A DNA stretch of 64,000 nt from Paramagnetospirillum magneticum AMB-1. GTDB lineage: Bacteria > Pseudomonadota > Alphaproteobacteria > Rhodospirillales > Magnetospirillaceae. The position numbers were made by a program, and so were the translations under genes. The stretch spans positions 186,001 through 250,000 of the forward strand of contig NC_007626.1 of the NCBI RefSeq assembly GCF_000009985.1, written 5' to 3'. Positions 7,737 through 15,291 of this stretch are shown piece after piece. Each line of letters begins with the position of its first letter. Position 1 is the first letter of the stretch. The notes below the pieces were generated by a model, which was given only the letters and a program-made list of their open reading frames with translations, did no database searches and had not been told where the DNA came from.

Positions 7737-10408
7737 TCCGCTTCACCCTGGACGGCCAAGAGGTCGAGGCGGCCGAGGGCGAGACCATCTGGCAGGTGTC
7801 CAAGCGCCTGGGAACCACCATTCCCCATCTCTGCCATACCGACCGGCCGGGCTTCGAGCCCGAAGGCAATTGCCGGGCCTGCGTGGTGGAGATCAAGGGC
7901 GAACGGGCCCTGGCGGCATCGTGCCGCCGCCGCCCGACGCCGGGCATGGTGGTGGAGGCGGCCAACGGACGCACCGCCAAGGCGCGGCGCATGGTGTTCG
8001 AGCTGCTGCTGGCCGACCATGCCTCGCCCGATCCGGACTCGGCCTTTCTGGGCTGGGCCGGGGCGCTGGGCGTGACGGCCAGCCGTTTCGCCCCCAGCGC
8101 GGCGCCCGTGCGCCCCGATACCTCCCATCCGGCCATGGCGGTGCGCCTGGACGCCTGCATCCACTGCACGCTCTGTCTGCGCGCCTGCCGCGAGGTGCAG
8201 GTCAATGACGTGATCGGCATGAGCGGCCGGGGGGCGGACAGCCGCATCACCTTCGACTTCGCCCAATCCATGGGGGCCAGTTCCTGCGTCGGCTGCGGCG
8301 AATGCGTCCAGGCCTGCCCCACCGGCGCGCTGCTGCCCGCCGCCGGGCCGGTCAGGGTGGAGCGCAGCGTCGACAGCCTGTGCCCCTATTGCGGCGTGGG
8401 CTGTCAGGTCACCTATCACGTGGCGGGCGGCGACATCGTCGGGGCAAAGGGCCGGGACGGGGAGGCCAACCACCAGCGCCTGTGCGTCAAGGGTCGGTTC
8501 GGCTTCGATTATTCCCGCCATCCCCAGCGCCTGACGGTGCCGCTGATCCGCAAGGAGGGGGCGCCCAAGGAACCGCTTGACCCCGCCGATCCCTTCACCC
8601 ATTTCCGCCCCGCATCCTGGGACGAGGCGCTGGATGCGGCGGCGGCCGGGCTGAAGCGTCTGCCCGCTTCGGCGCTGGCCGGGCTGGGCTCGGCCAAGGG
8701 CTCCAACGAGGAGGCCTATCTGTTCCAGAAGCTGGTGCGCACCGGCTTTAAGTCCAACAACGTCGACCATTGTACCCGGCTGTGCCACGCCTCCTCGGTG
8801 GCGGCGCTGCTGGAAGGCATCGGCTCGGGGGCGGTGACCGCGCCGGTGGCCGAGGTGGCCAACGCCGAGGTGATCGTCCTGATCGGCGCCAACCCGTCCG
8901 CCAACCATCCGGTGGCGGCCAGCTTCATCAAGAACGCGGTGAAGGGCGGCGCCCAACTGGTGATCCTCGATCCCCGGGGGCAGGCGCTGACCCGCTTCGC
9001 CAGCCATCACCTCAAGTTCAACAACGGCACCGACGTGGCCCTGCTGAACGCCATGCTCCACGTCATCGTCGCCGAGGAGCTTTACGACCGCGATTTCGTG
9101 CAGGCCCGCACCACCGGGTTCGCCGAACTGGCCCAGCATCTGAAGTCCTATGCTCCCGAGGCCATGGCGCCCCTGTGCGGCATCGATGCCGGAACCATCC
9201 GCGTGGTGGCGAGGCTTTATGCCCGCGCCGCCTCGGCCATGATCCTGTGGGGCATGGGGGTGTCGCAGCACAGCCACGGCACCGACAATTCCCGCTGCCT
9301 GATCGCCCTGGCCCTGCTGTGCGGCCATGTGGGGCGGCCGGGCAGCGGCCTGCATCCGTTACGAGGTCAAAACAATGTCCAGGGCGCCTCGGACGCGGGC
9401 CTGATTCCCATGATGCTGCCCGATTACGGGCGGGTGGGGCTCGACGCCGTCCGTCAGCGCTTCGAAGCGGGCTGGGGCGTCGAGCTTGATCCCGATTCCG
9501 GTCTTACCGTGGTCGAAATGATGGACGCCGCCCAGGCCGGGATCATTCGCGGCCTGTATGTGGAAGGCGAGAATCCGGCCATGTCCGACCCCGATCTCGC
9601 CCATGCCCGCCAGGCCCTGGCCGGGCTGGAGCATCTGGTGGTACAGGATATTTTCCTAACCGAAACCGCCATGCTGGCCGACGTGGTGCTGCCCGCCTCG
9701 TCCTTCTTCGAGAAGACCGGCAGCTTCACCAATACCGACCGCCACATCCAGATGGGACGCCAGGTGATCGACCCGCCCGGCGAGGCGCGGAGCGATCTGT
9801 GGATCATCACCGAAATGGGGCGACGCCTGGGCCTTCCCTGGACCTATGACGGGCCGAAGGCGGTGTTCGACGAGATGTGCGGGCTGATGGGTTCGCTGTC
9901 CGGCATCACCTGGGAGCGGCTGGAGAGCGAGGGCGGCATCACCACGCCGGCCGGCAAGGCCATCCTGTTCGGCGATGTCTTCCCCACCGGCGACGGCAAG
10001 GCGCGCCTCGTCCCGGCCTCGGGCCTCGCCCCGGCCGAGAACCCCGATGCCGACTATCCCTTCCTGCTGTCCACCGGCCGGGTGCTGGAACACTGGCATA
10101 CGGGGTCCATGACCCGGCGTTCCGACGTGCTGGACCGGCTGCAAGGCTTGCCGGCGGTCAATGTCAGCCCCGGGGACATGGCCCGCCTGGGACTGGCCGA
10201 GGGCGCCCGGGTGCGGCTGGAAAGCCGCCGTGGCGCCGTCGAGGCGGCGGCGGTGGCCGATTCCCGCCTGTCGCCGGGGGCGCTGTTCCTGCCCTTCTGC
10301 TTCACCGAGGCGGCGGCCAATCTCCTGACCAATCCGGCGCTGGACCCGGTGGCCAAGATTCCCGAGCTGAAGGTCTCGGCGGTGCGGCTGTTGCCTTGCT
10401 CTGAATAG
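7733..10408 (+). CDS. fdhA: NAD-dependent formate dehydrogenase, molybdenum-containing alpha subunit
   Basis: 891-residue catalytic subunit oxidising formate to CO2. Cofactor sites in order: N-terminal [2Fe-2S] (C34, C47, C50, C64), two ferredoxin [4Fe-4S] clusters (C142/145/148/152 and C185/188/191/195), a CxxCxxxC site for the cluster near Mo (C217, C220, C224, C251), then the bis-MGD domain. The active-site stretch VDHCTRLCHASSV gives Mo ligand C351 followed by H352, as in FdsA-type enzymes (Cys, not selenocysteine). It forms a soluble NAD-reducing complex with the preceding subunit. Placement between boxR and boxC suggests it consumes the formate that BoxC releases. No accessory fdhD or fdsD gene is adjacent. 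Confidence 0.9.
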   Translation: MIRFTLDGQEVEAAEGETIWQVSKRLGTTIPHLCHTDRPGFEPEGNCRACVVEIKGERALAASCRRRPTPGMVVEAANGRTAKARRMVFELLLADHASPDPDSAFLGWAGALGVTASRFAPSAAPVRPDTSHPAMAVRLDACIHCTLCLRACREVQVNDVIGMSGRGADSRITFDFAQSMGASSCVGCGECVQACPTGALLPAAGPVRVERSVDSLCPYCGVGCQVTYHVAGGDIVGAKGRDGEANHQRLCVKGRFGFDYSRHPQRLTVPLIRKEGAPKEPLDPADPFTHFRPASWDEALDAAAAGLKRLPASALAGLGSAKGSNEEAYLFQKLVRTGFKSNNVDHCTRLCHASSVAALLEGIGSGAVTAPVAEVANAEVIVLIGANPSANHPVAASFIKNAVKGGAQLVILDPRGQALTRFASHHLKFNNGTDVALLNAMLHVIVAEELYDRDFVQARTTGFAELAQHLKSYAPEAMAPLCGIDAGTIRVVARLYARAASAMILWGMGVSQHSHGTDNSRCLIALALLCGHVGRPGSGLHPLRGQNNVQGASDAGLIPMMLPDYGRVGLDAVRQRFEAGWGVELDPDSGLTVVEMMDAAQAGIIRGLYVEGENPAMSDPDLAHARQALAGLEHLVVQDIFLTETAMLADVVLPASSFFEKTGSFTNTDRHIQMGRQVIDPPGEARSDLWIITEMGRRLGLPWTYDGPKAVFDEMCGLMGSLSGITWERLESEGGITTPAGKAILFGDVFPTGDGKARLVPASGLAPAENPDADYPFLLSTGRVLEHWHTGSMTRRSDVLDRLQGLPAVNVSPGDMARLGLAEGARVRLESRRGAVEAAAVADSRLSPGALFLPFCFTEAAANLLTNPALDPVAKIPELKVSAVRLLPCSE

Positions 10409-10412
10409 GAGC

Positions 10413-10517
10413 GTCATCCCGACGACCATCGGGAGGAGGGATCCCATCCTGGGCGGGCTGGTCCGAATCGACTCCGCCCTGCCAGGCGGAGATCCCTCGG
10501 CTTGGCCTCGGGATGAC
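10413..10517. repeat. Dispersed 105-bp palindromic element, copy 1
   Basis: Begins GTCATCCCGA and ends TCGGGATGAC, with extended internal complementarity (for example GGGATCCC and GGAGATCCC arms). Related 104-bp copies lie at 25907-26010 and 50162-50265; copy 3 is in the opposite orientation. It fills most of the gap after fdhA and could form a long hairpin downstream of that gene. Confidence 0.75.
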
Positions 10518-10533
10518 ATGTGGCATGATGTCA

Positions 10534-10547
10534 TGCATTATAATGCT
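10534..10547. promoter_or_regulatory. Candidate BoxR operator with consensus -10 upstream of DUF4863 gene
   Basis: TGCATTATAATGCT, one base short of TGCA-N6-TGCA, with a perfect 12-bp palindromic core GCATTATAATGC. TATAAT at 10539-10544 is a consensus -10 hexamer, 62-67 bases before the next start codon. It resembles the other BoxR sites in spacing and symmetry but has a different core. Confidence 0.5.
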
Positions 10548-10608
10548 TCTAAGGCGGTGGGTGCGGTGATATAGTTCCGGACATTCACCCCTATGGGAGC
10601 GATGATCC

Positions 10609-11079
10609 GTGTCCAAGACCGCATTCAAGGCGCTGGTGGCGCAGGTAACTTCTTCCATCGCCGGGCTGCCGGTGGATGCCTCCCTGGGCGAGGTGCTGAA
10701 CACGCGCTTTCCCGAGGGCGGCGAGGTGTTCAAAGCCATCGAATTCGCCTGCCATGCCGCCATTGCCGAGGGCTGGATGTGCGAGAACGAGCACGGCGGC
10801 ATCCGCTACGGCCGGGTCGCCGAGGCCGACGGCCAGCTTTCCGGCTTTTCCATCGACGTGGTCCACATGAAGGACGTGGCCGGGCCGCGTCATCGCCATC
10901 CCCTGGGCGAAATCGACATGATCATGCCCATCGATCCGGACGCCAAATTCGACGGCGCGCCGCGTGGCTGGCTGGTCTATGGCCCGGACAGCGTCCACCG
11001 TCCCACCCTGACCGAGGGTGCGGCTTTGGTGCTGTACCTGCTGCCCGACGGGCAGATCGATTTCTCGCGGCCCAAGTGA
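10609..11079 (+). CDS. DUF4863-family protein of the box cluster
   Basis: 156-residue cytoplasmic protein starting at GTG with a GGGAG motif at 10595-10599. The C-terminal part has a histidine-rich cupin-like stretch (GPRHRHPLGEID) that could bind metal, followed by a GWLVYGPDSVHRP segment. I recognise it as DUF4863, a family repeatedly found with aerobic benzoate (box) genes. Some members are annotated as 4-hydroxylaminobenzoate lyase, but I would not transfer that reaction here. It begins the transcription unit that runs through the hydrolase and boxD and has its own candidate BoxR site. The specific function is unknown. Confidence 0.75.
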   Translation: MSKTAFKALVAQVTSSIAGLPVDASLGEVLNTRFPEGGEVFKAIEFACHAAIAEGWMCENEHGGIRYGRVAEADGQLSGFSIDVVHMKDVAGPRHRHPLGEIDMIMPIDPDAKFDGAPRGWLVYGPDSVHRPTLTEGAALVLYLLPDGQIDFSRPK

Positions 11080-11089
11080 GGGCCGAGCC

Positions 11090-11878
11090 ATGTGGCGCGA
11101 ACATCAGCACGGCCTGATCGATCTGGGCGACCAGCGTTTGGAATATCGCTGGGTCCATCCCCCTGCGCCGGGGCGGCCGACCCTGGTTTTCCTGCACGAG
11201 GGCCTGGGTTCGGTGGGGATCTGGCGGGATTTTCCCGACCGGGTGGCCGAGGCCACCGGCTGCGGGGCGTTCATCTACTCCCGCGCCGGCTATGGCCGCT
11301 CGACGCCCGTCGATCTGCCGCGTCCGCTGACCTACATGCATCGCGAGGGCCTGGACGTCCTGACCCATCTGCTCGAGCATCTGGATCTGGGGCCGGTGGT
11401 GCTGGTGGGCCATTCCGACGGCGCCTCCATCGCGCTGATCCACGCCGGCGGCACCCAGGCTCCCGATATCGTGGGCGTGGTCTGTCTGGCCCCTCATGTG
11501 ATGAACGAGGAGATCTGCGTCGCCTCCATCCGTCAGGCCAAGCTGGCCTATGAGAGCGGCGACCTGCGCGCCCGGCTGATGAAGCTGCATCACGACAACG
11601 TGGATTGCGCCTTCTGGGGCTGGAACGGCGCCTGGCTCGATCCCGATTTCATGCAATGGAATCTGGAGGAATTCCTACCCGGCATCCGGGTTCCGGTGAT
11701 GGTGATTCAGGGCCGCGACGACGAATACGGCAGCGCCGTGCAATACGAATCCATCAAGGCCAAGGCCGGAGCGGGCGCCGAAGTGGTGCTGCTCGACGCC
11801 TGCCGCCATTCCCCCCACAAGGACCAGCCCGAGGCGGTCTTGGCCGCCATCACGCGCTTTGTCCAATCCATAGGATGA
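11090..11878 (+). CDS. Alpha/beta-fold hydrolase in the box operon
   Basis: 262-residue alpha/beta hydrolase. Features: HEGLGS oxyanion region (residues 36-41), nucleophile elbow GHSDGAS, acid in IQGRDDEYG, and late histidine in ACRHSPHKD. Similar hydrolases are commonly encoded in box clusters. A plausible role is hydrolysis of a CoA ester or lactone by-product of the pathway, but no substrate can be read from the sequence. It starts ten bases after the DUF4863 stop and ends four bases before boxD, so it belongs to one operon with them. Confidence 0.83.
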   Translation: MWREHQHGLIDLGDQRLEYRWVHPPAPGRPTLVFLHEGLGSVGIWRDFPDRVAEATGCGAFIYSRAGYGRSTPVDLPRPLTYMHREGLDVLTHLLEHLDLGPVVLVGHSDGASIALIHAGGTQAPDIVGVVCLAPHVMNEEICVASIRQAKLAYESGDLRARLMKLHHDNVDCAFWGWNGAWLDPDFMQWNLEEFLPGIRVPVMVIQGRDDEYGSAVQYESIKAKAGAGAEVVLLDACRHSPHKDQPEAVLAAITRFVQSIG

Positions 11879-11882
11879 TCCC

Positions 11883-13430
11883 ATGATCCGCTTGCAGAGC
11901 TACCTTGCCGGGCGTTGGCAGGACGGCGCCGGTTCGGGCGCGCAACTGAAGGACCCGGTGAGCGGCGAGGTGCTGGCCACCGCTTCCGGCGACGGCCTGG
12001 ACATAGCCGAGGCCCTGGCCTTCGCCCGGGACAGGGGCGGCCCGGCGCTGCGCGCCCTGTCCTTTGCCGGGCGGGCGGGGCTGATCAACGCATTGGCCGG
12101 GGTGCTGGCCGAGAATCGCGAGCGCTATAACACGGTGGCCCTGGCCAATTCCGGCAATACGGCGGTGGATGCGGGCCTCGACGTGGATGGCGGCATCGGC
12201 ACGCTGAAATACTACGCCTCCATCGGGCGCAAGCTGGGCGAGGCGCGGCTGCTGGCCGAGGCCACGGACGACCAGCTGACCAAGGACGAGGCCTTTCGCG
12301 GCCGCCACATTTGGACCAGCAATCGCGGCGTGGCCGTGCACATCAACGCCTTCAACTTCCCCTCCTGGGGCCTGTGGGAGAAGGCGGCGGTGAGCCTGCT
12401 GGCCGGCGTGCCCTTCCTGGCCAAGCCCGCCACCGCCACCTCGTGGCTGGCCTATGAGATGGTCAAGGACGTGGTGGCGGCCGGCGTGCTGCCCGAAGGC
12501 GCCATGTCGCTGCTGTGCGGCGGCGGGCGTGACCTGATGGATCATTTGAAGCCCGGCGACGTGGTGGCCTTTACCGGCTCGGCCGAGACGGCGGCTCAAC
12601 TGCGTTCGAATCCCAATGTCATCGCCGCCAATGTCCGCTTCGCGGTGGAGGCGGATTCCTTGAACCTCTGCGCCCTGGGACCGGACGCGGCGCCCGACGC
12701 GCCCGAGTTCGCCGCCTTCATCAAGGAGGTCTCGCGCGAGATGACGGTCAAGGCCGGGCAGAAGTGCACCGCCATTCGCCGGGTGCTGGTGCCGCGCAGC
12801 CGGGTGGACGATGTGGTCGCGGCGCTGAAACCCGCGCTGGCCAAGGCTTTGATGGGGGACCCCCGCACCGAGGGCGTGCGCATGGGACCGCTGGTCAGCC
12901 GGGCGCAGACGGTGGCGGCCTGGGCCGGATTGGAGGCCTTGAAGGCCGAAACCCAGGTGGTGGCGGGTGGCGGTAACGACGATGGTGGTTGTTTCGTGCC
13001 GGCGACGTTGCTGCTGTGCAATGACCCGCTCGCCGCCAGGGCGGTGCACGAGATCGAGGTCTTCGGTCCCGTGGCCACCCTGATGCCCTACGACAGCGTC
13101 GAACAGGCGGTGGACCTGGCCCACAAGGGCGGCGGTTCCCTGGCGGCCTCGGTGTTTTCCGGGGATGCCGCCTTTCTGGCCGGCTTCGTTCCCGCCATCG
13201 CCACCAGCCATGGCCGTGTCCTGGTGGTGGATTCCAGCGTGGCCGCCAGCCACTCCGGCCACGGCGTGGTCATGCCCCATTGCATCCACGGCGGTCCTGG
13301 ACGGGCGGGCGGCGGCGAGGAGCTGGGCGGCCTGCGCGGCCTGCGTTTCTACATGCAGCGCTCGGCCATCCAGGGCAGCCGAAGCATGCTGGACGCCATG
13401 ACCCAGGGCGCGGCGGTGGTCGCGCTTTAA
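11883..13430 (+). CDS. boxD: 3,4-dehydroadipyl-CoA semialdehyde dehydrogenase
   Basis: 515-residue aldehyde dehydrogenase of the BoxD/PaaZ type. Key segments: INAFNFPSWGLWEKAA (NAD(P) region), FTGSAETA, a catalytic glutamate region VEADSLN, and the catalytic cysteine in AGQKCTAIRR. The C-terminal HGVVMPHCIHGGPGRAGGGEELGGLRG stretch is characteristic of this subfamily and is absent from ordinary aldehyde dehydrogenases. In the box pathway it oxidises the semialdehyde produced by BoxC to 3,4-dehydroadipyl-CoA with NADP+. It precedes boxC, separated by a 200-base gap that holds a hairpin and two BoxR sites. Confidence 0.9.
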   Translation: MIRLQSYLAGRWQDGAGSGAQLKDPVSGEVLATASGDGLDIAEALAFARDRGGPALRALSFAGRAGLINALAGVLAENRERYNTVALANSGNTAVDAGLDVDGGIGTLKYYASIGRKLGEARLLAEATDDQLTKDEAFRGRHIWTSNRGVAVHINAFNFPSWGLWEKAAVSLLAGVPFLAKPATATSWLAYEMVKDVVAAGVLPEGAMSLLCGGGRDLMDHLKPGDVVAFTGSAETAAQLRSNPNVIAANVRFAVEADSLNLCALGPDAAPDAPEFAAFIKEVSREMTVKAGQKCTAIRRVLVPRSRVDDVVAALKPALAKALMGDPRTEGVRMGPLVSRAQTVAAWAGLEALKAETQVVAGGGNDDGGCFVPATLLLCNDPLAARAVHEIEVFGPVATLMPYDSVEQAVDLAHKGGGSLAASVFSGDAAFLAGFVPAIATSHGRVLVVDSSVAASHSGHGVVMPHCIHGGPGRAGGGEELGGLRGLRFYMQRSAIQGSRSMLDAMTQGAAVVAL

Positions 13431-13467
13431 GAAGGCCCTCACCCTCCCGGTCTCGGGGCCGGTCCCT

Positions 13468-13491
13468 CCCTCTCCCGCACGCGGGAGAGGG
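13468..13491 (+). other. Hairpin between boxD and the boxC promoter
   Basis: CCCTCTCCCGC-AC-GCGGGAGAGGG, an 11-bp perfect stem 37 bases after the boxD stop. It is followed by TTAAAAAGG, not a T run, so it may be a weak terminator or an mRNA 3' protective stem rather than a strong terminator. Confidence 0.5.
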
Positions 13492-13517
13492 TTAAAAAGG
13501 ACGCTCGCCTCCCCACA

Positions 13518-13531
13518 TGCACGATAGTGCA
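13518..13531. promoter_or_regulatory. BoxR operator, upstream site of boxC
   Basis: TGCACGATAGTGCA, an exact TGCA-N6-TGCA match with one base different from the perfect palindrome. Its centre is 72 bases from the centre of the second site at 13590, close to seven helical turns, which would allow cooperative binding or looping. Confidence 0.7.
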
Positions 13532-13570
13532 AGTGAATCGGCAAAGCGGTACTTTAATACCAAATTGCTC

Positions 13571-13603
13571 TTGCGAATGATTCCAGAGCTGCACTATAGT
13601 GCA
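13571..13603 (+). promoter_or_regulatory. boxC promoter with overlapping perfect BoxR operator
   Basis: TGCACTATAGTGCA at 13590-13603 is identical to the site before the formate dehydrogenase genes. TTGCGA (13571-13576) and TATAGT (13595-13600) are 18 bases apart and form a reasonable sigma-70-type promoter whose -10 element lies inside the operator. A start near 13607 would leave a leader of about 27 bases before the boxC ATG. Confidence 0.65.
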
Positions 13604-13633
13604 TTCAGTCATTCCAACCGAGGCGGCACGCCC

Positions 13634-15286
13634 ATGATCAACTTTCAAACCTCCCCCGAGAGCTACCGCCACTGGAAGCTGGCGTTCGACGGTCCGGTCG
13701 CCACGCTGACCATGGATGTGGACCCGGCGTCCACCCTGGCGCCCGGCTACGAGCTGAAGATGAACTCCTACGATCTGGGCGTGGATATCGAGCTTTACGA
13801 CGCGGTGCAGCGCCTGCGCTTCGAGCACCCGGAGGTGCGCGCCGTGGTGATGGCCTCGGCCAATCCCAAGATTTTCTGCGCCGGGGCCAATATCAAGATG
13901 CTGGGCGTCTCCAGCCACGGCCACAAGGTTAACTTCTGCAAGTTCACCAACGAGACCCGCAACTCCATCGAGGATGCCAGCGAGAATTCGCGCCAGACCT
14001 ATCTGTGCGCGGTGACCGGCACGGCGGCGGGCGGCGGCTATGAACTGGCCCTGGCCACCGACTACATCATGATGGTCGACGACGGCAACACGGCGGTGTC
14101 CCTGCCCGAGGTGCCGCTGCTGGCCGTGCTGCCCGGCACCGGCGGTCTGACCCGCGTGGTGGACAAGCGCAAGGTGCGCCGCGATCTGGCCGACATCTTC
14201 TGCTCCATAGAAGAGGGCGTGAAGGGCAAGCGCGCCGTGGAATGGCGCCTGGTGGACGAGGTTATTCCCTCCTCGGCCTTCAAGGCGGCGGTGGCCAAGA
14301 AGGCCGCCGAGCTGGCCGCCCGCTCGGACCGCCCCACCGCCGAGAAGGGCGTGGTGCTGTCCCAGGTGTCCCGCGTCATCGGCACCGACAGCGTCACCTA
14401 TCCCCACATCGACATCGCCTTCGACCGCGCCACCCGGGCGGCCAATATCACGATCAAGGGGCCCAAGGCCGCCTGTCCCGCCGATCTGGCCGGGATCAAG
14501 GCCCAGGGCGTTGATTTCTATCCCCTGGCCCTGGCCCGCGAACTGGACGACGCCATCCTGCATCTGCGGGCCAACGAGACCACCATCGCCACCTGGGTGT
14601 TCCGCACCCAAGGCGATGCCGACCTGGTGATGGGCTATGACGCGGCGCTGCAGACGTTCGGCGCCTCCGACTGGCTGGTGCGCGAGATCCTGCTGTACTG
14701 GAAGCGCACCATGAAGCGTCTGGACGTCACCAGCCGCACCCTGTTCGCCCTGGTGGAGCCGGGCTCGTGCTTCGCCGGCTTCGTGGCCGAGATCCTGTTC
14801 GCCGTGGACCGGTCCTTCATGCTGGACGGCACCTTCGAGGACAATCCGGCGCCGGCCGCCGCCATCCGCCTGTCGGCATTGAACTTCGACGGCCTGCCCA
14901 TGGGCAACGGCATCTCGCGTCTGGCCACCCGCTTCCTGGGCGAGCCCGACAGCGTCGGCAAGGCCCGCGACACCATCGGGAAGGATCTGGACGCCGCCGC
15001 CTGCGCCAAGCTGGGTCTGGTCACCGGCACCCCCGACGACATCGATTGGGAGGACGAGATCCGTCTGATGATCGAGGAGCGGGCGTCGTTCTCGCCCGAC
15101 TCTCTCACCGGCATGGAGGCCAATCTGCGCTTTGCCGGTCCGGAAACCATGGAAACCAAGATCTTCGGCCGCCTCACCGCCTGGCAGAACTGGATCTTCC
15201 AGCGCCCCAACGCCGTCGGCGATCAGGGTGCCCTCAAGCTCTACGGCACCGGCAAGCGCGCCGCCTACAATCAGGAAAGGGTGTAA
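13634..15286 (+). CDS. boxC: 2,3-epoxybenzoyl-CoA dihydrolase (benzoyl-CoA-dihydrodiol lyase)
   Basis: 550-residue crotonase-superfamily enzyme, about twice the length of an ordinary enoyl-CoA hydratase, as expected for BoxC. The N-terminal crotonase core shows SANPKIFCAGANIKML and the oxyanion segment GTAAGGGYELALATDY, followed by LPEVPLLAVLPGTGGLTR. The enzyme opens the epoxide ring of 2,3-epoxybenzoyl-CoA with two waters, giving 3,4-dehydroadipyl-CoA semialdehyde and formate. It is the first gene of the boxC-boxB-boxA run. I chose ATG 13634, which begins MINFQTSPESY; a longer open frame upstream runs through the operator and is not credible. Confidence 0.95.
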   Translation: MINFQTSPESYRHWKLAFDGPVATLTMDVDPASTLAPGYELKMNSYDLGVDIELYDAVQRLRFEHPEVRAVVMASANPKIFCAGANIKMLGVSSHGHKVNFCKFTNETRNSIEDASENSRQTYLCAVTGTAAGGGYELALATDYIMMVDDGNTAVSLPEVPLLAVLPGTGGLTRVVDKRKVRRDLADIFCSIEEGVKGKRAVEWRLVDEVIPSSAFKAAVAKKAAELAARSDRPTAEKGVVLSQVSRVIGTDSVTYPHIDIAFDRATRAANITIKGPKAACPADLAGIKAQGVDFYPLALARELDDAILHLRANETTIATWVFRTQGDADLVMGYDAALQTFGASDWLVREILLYWKRTMKRLDVTSRTLFALVEPGSCFAGFVAEILFAVDRSFMLDGTFEDNPAPAAAIRLSALNFDGLPMGNGISRLATRFLGEPDSVGKARDTIGKDLDAAACAKLGLVTGTPDDIDWEDEIRLMIEERASFSPDSLTGMEANLRFAGPETMETKIFGRLTAWQNWIFQRPNAVGDQGALKLYGTGKRAAYNQERV

Positions 15287-15291
15287 CCGTC

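Noticed and set aside
7364..9355. 663-residue antisense open frame over the formate dehydrogenase genes
   Set aside because: GC-rich shadow frame; its translation is rich in Gly, Ala, His and Gln with no family match, while the plus strand has complete cofactor motifs.
6144..10408. Reading the FDH pair as complex I subunits NuoEF and NuoG
   Set aside because: No other nuo genes are adjacent and the large subunit has the CH pair of formate dehydrogenases next to the Mo ligand.
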